Origin: Actinernus sp. WN-2022
Lineage: Eukaryota; Cnidaria; Anthozoa; Actiniaria; Actinernidae
Length of the DNA stretch: 64,000 nucleotides
Direction of reading: 5' to 3'
NCBI GenBank assembly: GCA_030867875.1
Contig: JAOWCC010001501.1
Location: 27,362,792-27,426,791 of the forward strand
Shown piece after piece: positions 50,501 through 59,944 of this stretch. How positions within the stretch are numbered: position 1 is the first letter of the stretch; every line of letters starts with the position of its first letter. Under the pieces are notes generated by a model. That model had not been told where the DNA came from. It searched no databases and was given only the letters and a program-made list of their open reading frames with translations. The translations under genes and the position numbers were made by a program.

Positions 50501-50926
50501 AGACTTGCTTCTAGGTCCTCCTACTCTCTTCCTTCAATAAGAACAAATTATGGAAAATTTAATATTAGATTTCAAGGTGCAAAAATATGGAACTCTATTA
50601 ATAACGATACAAAATCTCTTAAGAGATTAACTTTCAAAAAGAAACTTAAACTTAACATTATTAATACATATTAACTCTCCTCTCTCTCTCATCCTCTCTC
50701 AAGTATATATTTACTCTATTTTTATAAAGAAATATTTTTTCCAACTACTTGTTTCTTTGTGCCCTTGTTCGCTTTGACCATAAATCTTGTATGTAAAATA
50801 ATTAGCTGCCTGACTTGTCTAGCCCTATATGGTTATTTCAGGTAGCTAGTACCAGATTTCCAGAATATCTCTTTCTTTCATATGTTTACTTATGTAAATT
50901 TGCTATTTCATGGTACAAATAAAGCG

Positions 50927-50964
<38 letters not shown>

Positions 50965-50965
50965 G
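47577..50965 (+). mobile_element. Apparently young non-LTR retrotransposon
   Basis: The unit comprises a short leader, the 1,012-codon ORF, an approximately 240-base 3' UTR with AATAAA at 50918-50923, and a (GTT)n tail at 50925-50965. Left border is approximate. On both sides lies sequence of the TATACGGCAATGAAA repeat, suggesting insertion into it. No target duplication could be assigned. No ORF1 was found upstream. Confidence 0.8.
47636..50674 (+). CDS. Endonuclease/reverse transcriptase polyprotein, 1,012 aa, intact
   Basis: It nicks target DNA and reverse-transcribes its own RNA at the break (family knowledge). Endonuclease domain at about residues 60-290: LHCNIRSL (65-72), GLSETK with Glu97, GDFNINL with Asp207 and Asn209, LIDNIFF, and LTDH with Asp274-His275. 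RT at about 500-780: LARVIPVYKKGSQTNLSNYR, GFRQKHST, motif A FLDFSKAFDTVNHE (Asp650), CGVPQGSVLGPLLFLLYI, and the catalytic HLFADDSNLF (Asp739-Asp740). The C-terminal part has IYPFLIYGIVAWGNT, IQKRAMRIITF and FQGAKIWNSIN. The ATG at 47636 is the first in frame; an ATG at 47616 is out of frame. There is no RNase H. All catalytic residues that I can check are present without stops. It is much more AT-rich in codon use than the decayed LINEs. The clade is in the CR1/L2/Jockey group, not resolved. Confidence 0.93.
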   Translation: MAKTKLDLLPRFDILESVSNVPHLSDLDADQHVPSQTNFKYYSIHDFHNDKEINNCFANNPFSVLHCNIRSLAANHDNFICMLTELNHSFSVIGLSETKIKTDHEQLLNTQIPGYEFISQPSLSNAGGVGFFVHGHHKFTVRKDLSTSKEEYESLWIEIQNQTDRNIICGVIYRHPNSTNLDTFMNYLNPIIDKISKENKYCTIMGDFNINLLNFETHSATDDFINTLGSYFFFPQILQPTRLTDHSATLIDNIFFNSAEHLTMSGNILHDLTDHLPNFLIINKLSNLPSNIKIYKRDYSHFNESVLIEEVKAVDWSSQLPETNDVNEIFDSFHSKISYIIDKHIPVRQLSKKKIKQMAKPWITPAVRVSMNIKNNLFKKYLKTGSAYYHSKYKSYRNKLNHLLRISKKSYYNNYFNNNSNNIKNIWKGIKQIITLKPRISHIPAKIVKDNVELVDTKSIANAFNEFFANIGNELANLIPPINKSPLNYLAPQKPNCFYLFPTTSEEIEEVITTLNPNKASGPFSISTKVLKLLKKFLSKPLEILFNCSFDTGLVPDNFKLARVIPVYKKGSQTNLSNYRPISLLSIFNIILEKLMFKRLMNYIDKQNILYTKQFGFRQKHSTVQAILSITDKIQKSIEDGCYSCGIFLDFSKAFDTVNHEILIMKLEHYGFRGITKDWFCSYLKDRKQIVSIGNVVSDYKQISCGVPQGSVLGPLLFLLYINDFNKSSNIFDFHLFADDSNLFYANKNLSTLELTVNKELQEVYNWLCVNKLSLNITKSNFVIFHPPQKKLNYIVNLIIDKQSLKNEKNIKYLGIMIDSHLNWKSQVNYITKKIKRSIGILSKIRYFVNLNILINLYYSLIYPFLIYGIVAWGNTYISTLNPIIIIQKRAMRIITFSNYKDHSKPLFKTLNIIKLLDLVFLHNALFMYDFKSGNLPLAFNNFFIPVNKIHKYNTRLASRSSYSLPSIRTNYGKFNIRFQGAKIWNSINNDTKSLKRLTFKKKLKLNIINTY

Positions 50966-51044
50966 GCAATGAAAAATATACGACAATGAAATATATATAT
51001 ATACGGCAATGAAACTTGAATTTCTAACGAGACCTGAAACAACC

Positions 51045-51207
51045 ATATAGGAGCTGATCAAAGTCAGAATCCGGCTAATCTACAGATAGAATTGGAATTT
51101 AGCGCTATGGTTTTTGTGAAGGAAGGAAAACCGGAGAACCCGGTGAAAAATCCTCCGAGAAAGGGCGAACTCAACTCGCATGTAACCACTGCGCCACCCC
51201 GGCTCCC
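51045..51207 (-). mobile_element. tRNA-derived SINE, minus strand
   Basis: On the minus strand GGGAGCCGGGGTGGCGCAGTGG supplies the A box region. The tail of the B box region is degraded, then comes the core CACCGGGTTCTCCGG with TTTTCCTTCCTTC and AAATTCCAATTC, shared with 37079-37260. Confidence 0.7.
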
Positions 51208-51219
51208 ATAATGAAAGTA

Positions 51220-51461
51220 TATACAGCTATTTCAAAAAGGTTGTCCTGGACGAGCGACATTGCCAGACCGAAATGTATTGTGGTTATAACTGTGCAGCTG
51301 TGCGAAACGGATAAACTACAGTGTAATTCGATAATCAATTTTTTGACCCACAAACAAACGAATCATAGTCAACAGACTTTCAGCTACATCCACAATCCAT
51401 TGCGGCCTGGCAATATCCTTTGACGTTTGTTAGAGGCAACGTTTTTTGAAATAGCTGTATA
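51220..51461. mobile_element. 242-bp miniature element with TATACAGCTATTTCAA ends
   Basis: TATACAGCTATTTCAAAAAG at the left faces TTTTTTGAAATAGCTGTATA at the right. Inner arms include CCACAATCCATTGCGGCC against GACCGAAATGTATTGTGG. The same 16-bp ends bound the composite at 33000-34902. Confidence 0.8.
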
Positions 51462-51636
51462 CGGCAAGGAAAAAACCTATACGACAACGAAAAAATATAC
51501 GGCTACCGTGCCCGCTTTTAATTCTTTACTGTCAGCGGTGCATACATCGTGCTCATGCACAGCAGTGTTTTCGTGGGGAAAAATAGAGAATGTTGGCGCC
51601 TTCGAAATCTAGTAAATGTAGTTAATGGGCCTTTTG

Positions 51637-51850
51637 CAGGAATGCAATCACGTGGTTGCAGTGCAGTTTACAAGATCGGTAGTGTTATTAGCAAAAACCT
51701 GTTTGTAAATGTTCTTTTCCACCTCCAATCATTGACGATCTTTCTAACAGCGTTTTAAAGTTTGTTTCCCATCCAGTAAAGCCTTTCCTATGGGAGCAGG
51801 AGCGCAATTCATTCGCTGTTGAAGTGATATATCTGCACGGGGTAGACTTC
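51637..51850 (+). repeat. Dispersed repeat D copy
   Basis: GAATGCAATCACGTGGTTGC, then AGATCGGTAGTGTTATTAGC, AAAACCTGTTTGTAAATG and GAAGTGATATATCTGCACG match the other D copies in order. Confidence 0.7.
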
Positions 51851-51860
51851 ATCGTTTGCA

Positions 51861-52150
51861 ACCTGAAATGTTATTGGTTACCCAAGCAATAGCCTACCCC
51901 TAAAACAATACAAACCATAACCCTAAAACAATGGGATTCTTTATCAGACGTGAAGTCCAATACGGGGGCGTGGCCAGGGTCCCGTTTTAGTATAGGCACG
52001 AGCAACTGAGCGAAGCGAGGGAGCCATCTTGGGGGTCATGAACTTTATGAACTTAGATTTTGTGTAGGCACGTGCCGTATTGCCTTGAGGCAGCTACGCC
52101 ACTGCAATAGGATACGACCTTAAACTGACTTAAGTCTAACCGGCTGCATG
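51861..52150 (+). repeat. Dispersed repeat E, copy split by an insertion
   Basis: ACCTGAAATGTTATTGGTTA, CCCTAAAACAATGGGATTC, TTTATCAG and GTCTAACCGGC match the copy at 63843-63990, which lacks the inner 142 bp. Confidence 0.8.
51963..52104. mobile_element. 142-bp inverted-repeat element, 5-bp target duplication
   Basis: Begins CGGGGGCGTGGCCAGG and ends GGCAGCTACGCCACTG. CAATA stands on both sides (51958-51962 and 52105-52109). The copy of repeat E at 63843 reads GTCCAATAGGATACGACC without interruption, proving the empty site. Related to 3213-3356. Confidence 0.85.
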
Positions 52151-52175
52151 CGACTGTTTACTGCAAAACGGGCCT

Positions 52176-52492
52176 ATTGTCCCAGCTTCCAAGAAGCTGT
52201 AAACAACGTTGGTTCACACAGTTCAGCCCGTCCGTTTTCGCTCCCCCCCCCCCCCCCCCCCCGATACAAACTGCCTGTACTCGCCCTAGTCCTGCAACTG
52301 CAAGAACGCCTCACCAGAAATTAGAGGGTTTATTTTGAAGCCAAGCTTTGCCTACGTTTCAGCAAAGAACGACTCGGGCCGCCCTTCTGGTGGACGGGGA
52401 AAGCACAATTCTTATACCACGGACGGAAATGGACGAGAGTTCCCAAATTGCTAGCTGTATGAACTGTGCCAACCAACATTTTTTACAGCTTC
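52176..52492. repeat. Foldback element with poly-C tract
   Basis: CAGCTTCCAAGAAGCTGTAA and CGTTGGTTCACACAGTTCA at the left face TGAACTGTGCCAACCAAC and TTACAGCTTCTTCGAAGCTG at the right. A run of about 19 C lies at 52244-52262. Confidence 0.65.
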
Positions 52493-52499
52493 TTCGAAG

Positions 52500-53120
52500 C
52501 TGAAACAATTAACCCCCGGGTGGGGGGGGGGGGGGTACTCCTGTTTGTGACGTATTATGTATGTGCCGCGGGGGTGGGTCAGGGTTTTGAGCTCGGTTTG
52601 GGCAGGTAGGGTCAGGGATTTGACCTGATTTGGGCAGATCAGGGTCAGGATTTGAGTATAATTTGGGTGCAGTCAGGGTCGGGGTTCAGTATTTTTTAGG
52701 CAGTTAGGGTTCATTTTTTTTAGCTACTATGTCAAAAAAAGATATTCTGTTGCCGCATTTTGATCGCCTGCCCACATGCAAGCACTGAGGTTCCCATACA
52801 TCGTGACGCCGCTAATTCGTACTTCAGTACTTATCTTTGTACTTCATCTGCTGATTTGTTTACCCAATGACACGTCCCGACTTGAAATGTTCCGTATTTT
52901 GCATGCAATCCCGGTACGCGGTATACCGGCCGGGGTATATATCCGACCGTGTTTTGAAAACAATTTAAAGAAGGGGCAATCAGGGTTTTTTCCCCAAAAA
53001 GGGGGCAATCAGGGTTTTGGAGCTCGGATTGGGTCAAACAGGGTCAGGGTTTGAGCCTCTTGGCCTCACATACATCCCCATTTTTCATGTAAATACCCCC
53101 CTCCCCCCCGGGCAATTAAC
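52500..53120. repeat. Foldback with G-rich and C-rich ends and GGGTCAGGGTTTTGAGCTCGG-type arms
   Basis: AATTAACCCCCGGG and a run of G at the left face CCCCCCCGGGCAATTAA at the right. Both sides carry GGGTCAGGGTTT and GGAGCTCGG/GAGCTCGG motifs, here in direct sense (near 52577 and 53019). The reading frames through it are not recognisable proteins. Confidence 0.5.
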
Positions 53121-53249
53121 TACATGTACCAGAATTCAAAGGGGAAGACAAATTCTCCATTTCCCATGTTCAGATATGTTTTCCCGCGAACACACTGAAG
53201 TGCATGTGTATCATGTAATGCACCGCTGTCAGAAAAGCGGGCACATCGG

Positions 53250-53400
53250 CCGTATATTTAATTTTTCATTGCCGAATATATATTTTTTCATTGCCGTATG
53301 TATATTTTTCGCCGTGCCATATGTATATCTTTCGTTGCCGTACAAATTTTTGTTGCAGTATGTATTAGTTCATTGCTATATGTATTAGTTCATTGCCATT
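53250..53400. repeat. Irregular tandem motif TTTTCATTGCCGTATGTAT
   Basis: About seven degenerate units of CATTGCCGTATGTATATTT. The inverse (TATACGGCAATGAAA) occurs at 50966-51010 and 51463-51500. Confidence 0.7.
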
Positions 53401-53403
53401 GGT

Positions 53404-53514
53404 GGGTTGCACTTGCGGCCATGCTGGTTGGTAGGAACAAAAGAAACCACATTTGCTTATTTTGTTCCTACCAACCAAGATAGCCGCTACGCTTTTTAGA
53501 AATGATTGCAACCC
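53404..53514. repeat. 111-bp foldback
   Basis: GGGTTGCA, then CTGGTTGGTAGGAACAAAA at the left face TTTTGTTCCTACCAACCAAG, then TGCAACCC at the right. Confidence 0.7.
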
Positions 53515-53519
53515 AAGAA

Positions 53520-54985
53520 TATGTATATAAATTTATTGCCACGTATATATATATTAGATACTACACATATTTCTTAGTTGATGTGTATGAATCTGTCAAT
53601 AAGAATATGGTCACGTGACCCACTCAGCCAATCAGAGTTCAGCATTTGCTCGCTCTTAATCCCATAGAAACTAAATTAGTATGCTCTAAGTACTTAAAGA
53701 ATACCAACAAGGATTTCTTTTGTATGAATTCCTTCGTGGGTGTGACCATATTCTAAAGAACGCTCGTGGTTTATGGCATTTACGCGCTCGTGCACGTGGC
53801 TTTCTAAATGAATACAAGACATTCTAAATGCCATAAACCACTCGCGTTCATTATCTTACCTATACATAATATTGACGCCTCATAGATACGTTTATGCCCC
53901 AAATTTAAACTGTCTAGCGTCTGTCGGAGAATCAGCGTCATGCTGTAACTATACTTTTGTCCGGGGAGAGGTTCAGTGTTTGTCAGTCTTCACACAGGAT
54001 CAGGGAAGTCCATTATATTTCAAATGGCGCCACTTTCAGACTTGTCTTCCGCGGTTTTGTGGCTTTACGTCATCAGTATGGAATATTTTCGCTCGAATCG
54101 CAGACGCTCGCTTTTGTCCCTCGAATAGAGGCGGAATTTTACGGAAGCCCACATGTGTACACCGAATTCCAAACGCTCACACCGAATTCCAATATCTCAC
54201 CTCTCTAACCTCTAAATTTCTAACGAGACCCGAAGCAACCATGGGCGCTGATCAAAGCAGGAAGTCTCACACCGAATTCAAATTTCTTACAACGAATTCA
54301 AATGCGGCCTGGCCTTCCGTAGAGAGTCTGGAGCCTGGGTCCGATAAACGAACGCAAGTAGTCTTGGGACACCGCTGCTAGCTCTTCCCGCGCATTTGAC
54401 TTCGGCGAGACTCAGGGTTGCTCAACCAAAGGTCCAAGTTCCTTATATAGCTCACAGTTATTCATATGCATTATGAGACCCAAATGTTCGCTCCATATTT
54501 CAACTGCGTATATGTCAGTGTCGCACAACGTAGCTATAAACAAACAATTCTTCGATTTTTATCTAAATTTCTGAAAATTATTATCTTTTAGAAGTAATGT
54601 TTTTGAAGCCGTTCAATAAACTCGCAGCACGTATTTTATCAGATCTAAAAACACTCGCGTTTGTAAATCTGATAAAACACTGCTGCCCGTTTATTAAACA
54701 GTACATTAATTTAGTTGTTTTATTTTATTTTATTTTTCTTAAAATTGTTTCTTCTGTTTTCGGAGATATTAGCATTTAGTATACACCACACCAGTGAATA
54801 TCACTTTTCGCGCGCTCGGTAAATATCCACCACTATTCACCTCCACTTCTGTGAATAAATGTTAAACATTTGCTACCTTAAATTCGAAGTAAAATAAAGG
54901 TTATAGTTTGATTGATTTGGCGTGGTTTCCAAGGTATCTGGGAAATCTGGGTGTTGTCTGCGCTGTTACAAGTGACAGTAACTTG
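53520..54985. other. No gene recognised; repeat pieces
   Basis: An open frame of 169 codons at 53872-54381 has no recognisable domain and overlaps repeat sequence (the inverted copy of 47340-47410, and TTTCTAACGAGACCCGAAGC, a direct copy of 51014-51060). CATTCTAAATGCCATAAACC faces GGTTTATGGCATTT near 53770-53840. The stretch appears to be repeat debris. Confidence 0.4.
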
Positions 54986-54989
54986 TACG

Positions 54990-55240
54990 ATGTCACCATG
55001 CACGTGGTTGTACTAGAGGGCAAAATATATCCGACTTCATTTATTTAAACGTACTACTGGTACGAGATCGGTAGTGTTATTAGCAAAACTTGTTTGTAAT
55101 GCAATTTTTTTTACCTCCAATCGATCTTTCGAAAACTGCATTTTTGAAGATTGTTTGCCCCTCATTAAAGCCTTACCCATGGCATCACGATCTCGTCTCA
55201 TTGTTATTGAAGTAATATATCAACACGTGACTGCTTATAG
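54990..55240 (+). repeat. Dispersed repeat D copy
   Basis: ATGCACGTGGTTGTACTAG, then CCGACTTCATTTATTTAAAC, GAGATCGGTAGTGTTATTAG and AATATATCAACACGTGACTG align with the copy at 37697. A further short piece (AGATTGGTAGTGTTATTAGC) is at 55872-55930. Confidence 0.7.
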
Positions 55241-56042
55241 TCTATGAATGAAACACCGACAACAGTTGCAAGTGACATGGACCATAACTATGATTTCAAA
55301 GATTCTTCATGGCATTACAAGAAATGAACTAGAAATATATATATAACCACACATAATATTCCGTGCCGCAGTATAATTAAAGGGGCTATGTCATGGTGCT
55401 GCGCATGTGTGGAGTCAATGTTCGCGTGGTGGCTGTTGATGGAACCTTTCAGCTTGCCTCTTTGTTGCCCCATTTTCAGACCACGTGACTTTTCCCTTAA
55501 AGTGCATATGAGCCCTAGCCAGTTATCTTTGATATCGATTGTACATGAAGTGGTTAGTCCAACGGTAGAATATTTCTTGATTTGGGTGTTGCGTCTACGA
55601 GATATAAAGGTTTATATTTCCAGTATGCTAATGATGTGATGTCATCACCGGCATCACTTATTATACAAAAGTATGCTGGTAGAGACAATTTACCTATTTT
55701 TAAATTGTAAGTTATATTTGAAGCTTATCAAAGTGATTTTACAAAAAAAAAATTCTAAACAAGACGCCCGCTGGGCGTTTACTCGGGCTGTCACTTTTAG
55801 GTACGAGGCCAACTGTTTCTAAAATAAATTCTGCCAAAAAAGGACGACTTCGTGAAAATCATTAAAAATTAAAGGCACTTGTAAGAGATTGGTAGTGTTA
55901 TTAGCAAAACCTGTTTGTAAATGCTATTTTCCACCTTCTTACAATTCTCAACCTCCAAAGGTGGTCACGGTCACTTACAGGAGCTTCTAATTGCAAAGTT
56001 TTACTAATAATTAAAACCAGGTTGCATAAGGGTGGTCGCTGA

Positions 56043-56271
56043 AGGGACTGGTCAGAAATTAGCAGGGGAAGGGGTTGTGAAAGGGGGAGCATCATATTGT
56101 TTTGAATCCCCAAAACTGGATGGTCATAAATATTGGGCAACTGAAAAAGGATTGGTTATAGGGGAGAAAGGGTCAACAAATTTCATACTAATACATACTA
56201 TACATTTTTAGACTTTTTTCTCTCCACCCCACCCCCTTTGCACCTCCCCTGCTAATTTTTGACCAGTCCCT
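56043..56271. mobile_element. 229-bp nested inverted-repeat element
   Basis: AGGGACTGGTCAGAAATTAG and CAGGGGA at the left face TCCCCTGCTAATTTTTGACC and AGTCCCT at the right. Confidence 0.8.
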
Positions 56272-56659
56272 AATGTTTAATAAAATATTGTGTGCATTGA
56301 AAATTAACTTTATTTAATGAGGGTAACACCAACCACGAGTTAAAAACGAGTGAACACAAGTAGAACACGAGTGACTGCAAGTAAGCTAGGTTACCCTAGG
56401 ATAACACAGGTAGCTCAAAATGCTCGGATGCAAATACTATTGTTAATCTGTTCTAACTCCACAGTACACCAGTGAACACGAGTGTATAATTGTTCATTAT
56501 TTAATTTAACACTATAATTAAAAGAACTAAGAGAAACAACCCGAGGAATCAATAGACCTCATTTCCAGTGGTAACGAGTTCCATAAAATAAGAGCAGATA
56601 CCAAAACATCCGAAGTCCACATGATTTCAAATTATACTTCACGATCTTGAATAAATGCT

Positions 56660-57335
56660 GACTTGCCGAGCATAGCTTCGGGACTTGTCGAACTAGTAGC
56701 TTGTTGAAGAAATTAAATGCTCTTGCAATTGATTGTTTATTTGTTTCATGAAAGAAGTACACGCGTACGTGCTTTGGGTAACAAATTTCATAATTTCTAC
56801 CGGATTAAAAACACAATCAAACCCATGAATTTCCCCGGTGCTTCGAATATGATTTGACCTCGGCAGGAAGCCAGTAATATTCGTTTAGGACTTTAGATTC
56901 AAATTGGATTTACGAAAGCACAAGCAAACAAATACTCTTGGTAGCTTGAAATGTACCAGGCATCACAGACACATATTAAATAGAGCGATAATTAGAACAA
57001 AAAGCAAATAACAGACAAACTGAGAGGGTTTTTTTCACTCATGAATGCAGTTCGAATTTATGAGTGAAAAAATGTGTCTGTACCAGGCTATGTTTCGATT
57101 TCCAAAGTCTTATCCTGTTCAGTTTATACGGTTTCCAATGACAAATCCAACTTCTAGTAGCTTGTCGAAGTAAAATGCTCTCGTTGTTTATTTGTTTCAT
57201 GAAAGAAGTAGACATGCGCTTTGGGTAACGAATTTCATTATTTCTAGCGGATTAAAAACACAATCGAACCCATGCATTTTCCCCGGATGCTTCGAATATG
57301 ATTTGACCTCGGCAGGAAGCCAGTGTATTCCTGTA
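56660..57335. repeat. Two direct copies of a 200-bp repeat
   Basis: The blocks at about 56685-56880 and 57150-57335 share TTATTTGTTTCATGAAAGAA, GCTTTGGGTAAC, GGATTAAAAACACAATC and ATTTGACCTCGGCAGGAAGC. The reverse strand reads like a LINE 3' region, but no frame is conserved well enough to claim a gene. Confidence 0.65.
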
Positions 57336-57798
57336 CGAGTGGAACTTTTCACAACCACGCTTGGTAGTTTGAAATGTACTCGACATCACAGACACACAGA
57401 CTTTAAAACAGAGCGATAATTAAAATAAAAGAACGAAAAGCACAATAACAGACTATAGAATCCTCGTAAGTCTTGCAACGATACCGAAACACGATCCCGT
57501 AAATTTTGAATGAGTAAGTCTATTGAGTCTTGACAACACAGTGACAAGTCTTGAATAAAATCCCGTTCGTTAAGTCGAGTTTTAATTTAATTGAGGTCTG
57601 GCACACAATCTTGGCCCGTAGATAATTCCGATTTCTATCCTTTGTCGTGAAACTGTCAGCAGAGTCCGCTGAAAGTGTGTGGACAATCTTTAGAGAATTC
57701 TGAAAAAAATAATTACAGAAGACCCGGCAAGCAGGCTACTTTGCTTCCCGTTCGCCGAAGTACTAGATTCGGCTACCATGTATATTTATGTCATATCA

Positions 57799-57960
57799 GG
57801 GCTAAAAATAACGGCCGGTCATCGGACAATGTCCGGCCAGAATTGGAACTTGTCCGGTCAAATCTTTGCCTTGCCGGTCATGTTGACCAGTCAATGTTAC
57901 TACAGTTTCAACCAAATACTGATCTTGACCGGCGACTGACGGGCCATTATTTTTAGCCCT
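57799..57960. mobile_element. 162-bp inverted-repeat element
   Basis: CAGGGCTAAAAATAACGGCC at the left faces GGGCCATTATTTTTAGCCCTG at the right. The interior has repeated GTCCGGCC/TTGTCCGGTC/TTGCCGGTC motifs and TTGACCGGC in reverse. The ORF that crosses it (57675-57956) is not conserved. Confidence 0.75.
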
Positions 57961-58817
57961 GCATATGCAGATGACTTTAAGCCACCGGTTTTGAAAATCA
58001 TCCTTATTTTTCAATCGCTCCAAACTTACCAGAGTTGAAATACAGTGTACTTTGTTGAAAGTAATCCCAACGAACACTCTTCTTCCCCGCCGAACCACAG
58101 ACAATGATGGACTTCGGCCGCAAAGCTAAACAACACGAAACTAGTCCGCTTTGATTTTGTTTCAGTAGAGCCATTTCCTCCGTTTATCAGCTGTAACACA
58201 AGCTGCTGGGACGTTTAGGGTTTCGAGTCCTTCATCAGTGCAATTAGGGAAGAGATATAAACTACAATAAATACTTTCCGAGACAAACAGACTTGACTGT
58301 ATACGCGGCGTGATGGCGATAATTTCACAAGTTCACTTGCGCTCGCGACGAGTTGAGCCATTTGAAAATTCAAGGACCCTGGAACTAACTGAGAAGGCGG
58401 CTGTATTTCAGGCTAGTTATCAAACTCAATGCAATGAGGGTTTCTTCAGTTTTCCCCATATTAACAGACATGTAACAGTATATTAATGTCTCTCAATCTA
58501 GTAGAAAGACTCTCTAAGCTGTGTAGTTGACCTGACAGTTCAGTTACCCATTGGCAGACGGTGGTATTGCCTAATTTTACGGCCGGGAATAGATTTCTGA
58601 CAATGACTCATAGAAATCGATATCTCCTTGTCTCGCCTTGTCTGAGAGCTTTGACCTTTGTTATCTGAGCGCGCCTGACGAAATCTACCCTGAGATTATA
58701 ATTCGATACCTTTGATATCTAAACGTGTTTAGAAACACTTAAGCTGAGATTGTATTTCGCTCCTGTGTAATCTGATTGGTTACTGGCGCCAAACAGCGAC
58801 ACAAAAAATAATAATAA

Positions 58818-58940
58818 TAATAATAAACGGCTTGCATTTTCTGACTCGTGCCGGCCGAAGGCCTGGCCCGAGTAATAATAATAATAAACGGCTTGCATTT
58901 TCTGACTCGTGCCGGCCAAAGGCCTGGCCCGAGTAATTAG
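58818..58940. repeat. Two tandem copies of a 60-bp unit
   Basis: AATAATAATAAACGGCTTGC, ATTTTCTGACTCGTGCCGG, CC(G/A)AAGGCCTGGCCCGAGTAA occurs twice in a row. Confidence 0.8.
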
Positions 58941-59522
58941 AAAACAGCTTAATTCACAAGCACAAAGAAATTCAGCAAATGTCGGTGATGACATCACATC
59001 ATTAGCATACTGGAAATATAAACCTTTATATCTCGTAGACGCAACACCAAAATCAAGAAATATTCTACCGTTGGACTAACCACTTCATGTACAATCGATA
59101 TCAAAGATAACTGGCTAGGGCTCATATGCACTTTAAGTGTCGTTTTGTTTTTTCTGTACCCAAGAGGAAATGTACCAATTACTAAAGCACTGAATCCTCT
59201 GGAGAGCTGTCACGTAGTCTGAAATGGATCTGTTGGCGACAAACAGTTAGTCTCCTTTATTATGATATGCAATATTTTCCTTGAAGACTGTGTCTACAGA
59301 GCTTTTAGTCAATTTTCAGTCCAGTAGATTGTGCATGGGCATGCACAAAGCTGTCCAATCAGAAATCAGTCCGAAACGTTCACTAACTTGAATAATTCGC
59401 AACAAATGAAATGTGCCTGTTCCTGATACAATGGTTTCATTAGGATAAAAATCATCCCTTGTTAAATCAAAGTTTTTCGCGCGCAAAGGATTGTGGGTAA
59501 AAGTACAAGGCCCATCTTTTTC

Positions 59523-59643
59523 GGTATATACTTCATGGTAGCGTTTCGTTCCATATAGTCTTCCTGCATAATCATTTTCTGTACTGTTTTACAGTATTAT
59601 GCAGAAACCATACGGAACGAAACACTACCATGAAGTATATACC
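59523..59643. repeat. 121-bp palindrome
   Basis: GGTATATACTTCATGGTAGC and GTTTCGTTCC, then CTGCATAAT at the left face ATTATGCAG, GGAACGAAAC and TACCATGAAGTATATACC at the right. Confidence 0.8.
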
Positions 59644-59944
59644 CATTTTACTAATCAAAATTGGCGAGCTTGTGTAAAACAATGTTCATGTAATATGTAA
59701 CACTCGGAGCTGTTTTAGAAGAGATATCTAAATACAGTGGCGGGGTTGAAAGCCGAGAAGCCTAGTTTTTAAACCCCATCTCACTGTATTTAGAAACTCG
59801 CTTCTGAAGGGAGTGTTTTACATGGCTCCACTTTTGTGACAAAATTTGCCTTGAAATTGTGTCGATCTTACGAATTATTAATGAATAAAGAATGCCAATC
59901 AGGATTAATGCTTTGCGAGCCGGTGTTTACATTTGAACAATAGA

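Larger units (their letters stand above)
47340..54130. repeat. Large composite bounded by inverted 70-bp sequences
   Basis: TATTCGAGGGACAAAAGCGA and CGTCTGCGATTCGAGCGAAA and ATCCATACTGATG near 47343-47410 recur inverted at about 54060-54130. Inside, TATACGGCAATGAAA-like motifs occur at 47555, 50966-51010 and 51463-51500, and inverted at 53260-53400. The LINE, a SINE and several small elements interrupt it. It may be one element expanded by insertions, or two copies in opposite orientation. Confidence 0.5.
55501..59132. mobile_element. 3.63-kb foldback element with TTAA target duplication
   Basis: TTAA (55497-55500) then AGTGCATATGAGCCCTAGCC on the left; GGCTAGGGCTCATATGCACT then TTAA (59133-59136) on the right. 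Terminal arms are about 150 bp and nearly identical, covering CAGTTATCTTTGATATCGAT, GTACATGAAGTGG, TTGCGTCTACGAGATATAAA and GCTAATGATGTGATGTCATC. TTAA duplication and precise ends are features of piggyBac-type elements. I see no transposase inside. The interior holds other repeats, so the copy is non-autonomous and probably enlarged by nested insertions. Confidence 0.8.
55447..59258. mobile_element. Miniature element A, copy split by a 3.6-kb insertion
   Basis: The left part is 55447-55496 (CAGCTTGCCTCTTTGTTGCC, CATTTTCAGACCACGTGAC, TTTTCCC). The right part is 59137-59258 (GTGTCGTTTTGTTTTTTCTG, CCCAAGAGGAAATG, CTCTGGAGAGCTGTCACG). Together they restore the order seen in the uninterrupted copy at 42522-42666. 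Confidence 0.75.

Noticed and set aside
53872..54381. 169-codon frame on the plus strand
   Set aside because: It overlaps dispersed repeats that occur elsewhere in both orientations, and no domain is visible.
55501..59132. A piggyBac transposase inside the TTAA element
   Set aside because: None of the frames shows a recognisable transposase motif, and the interior is made of other repeats.
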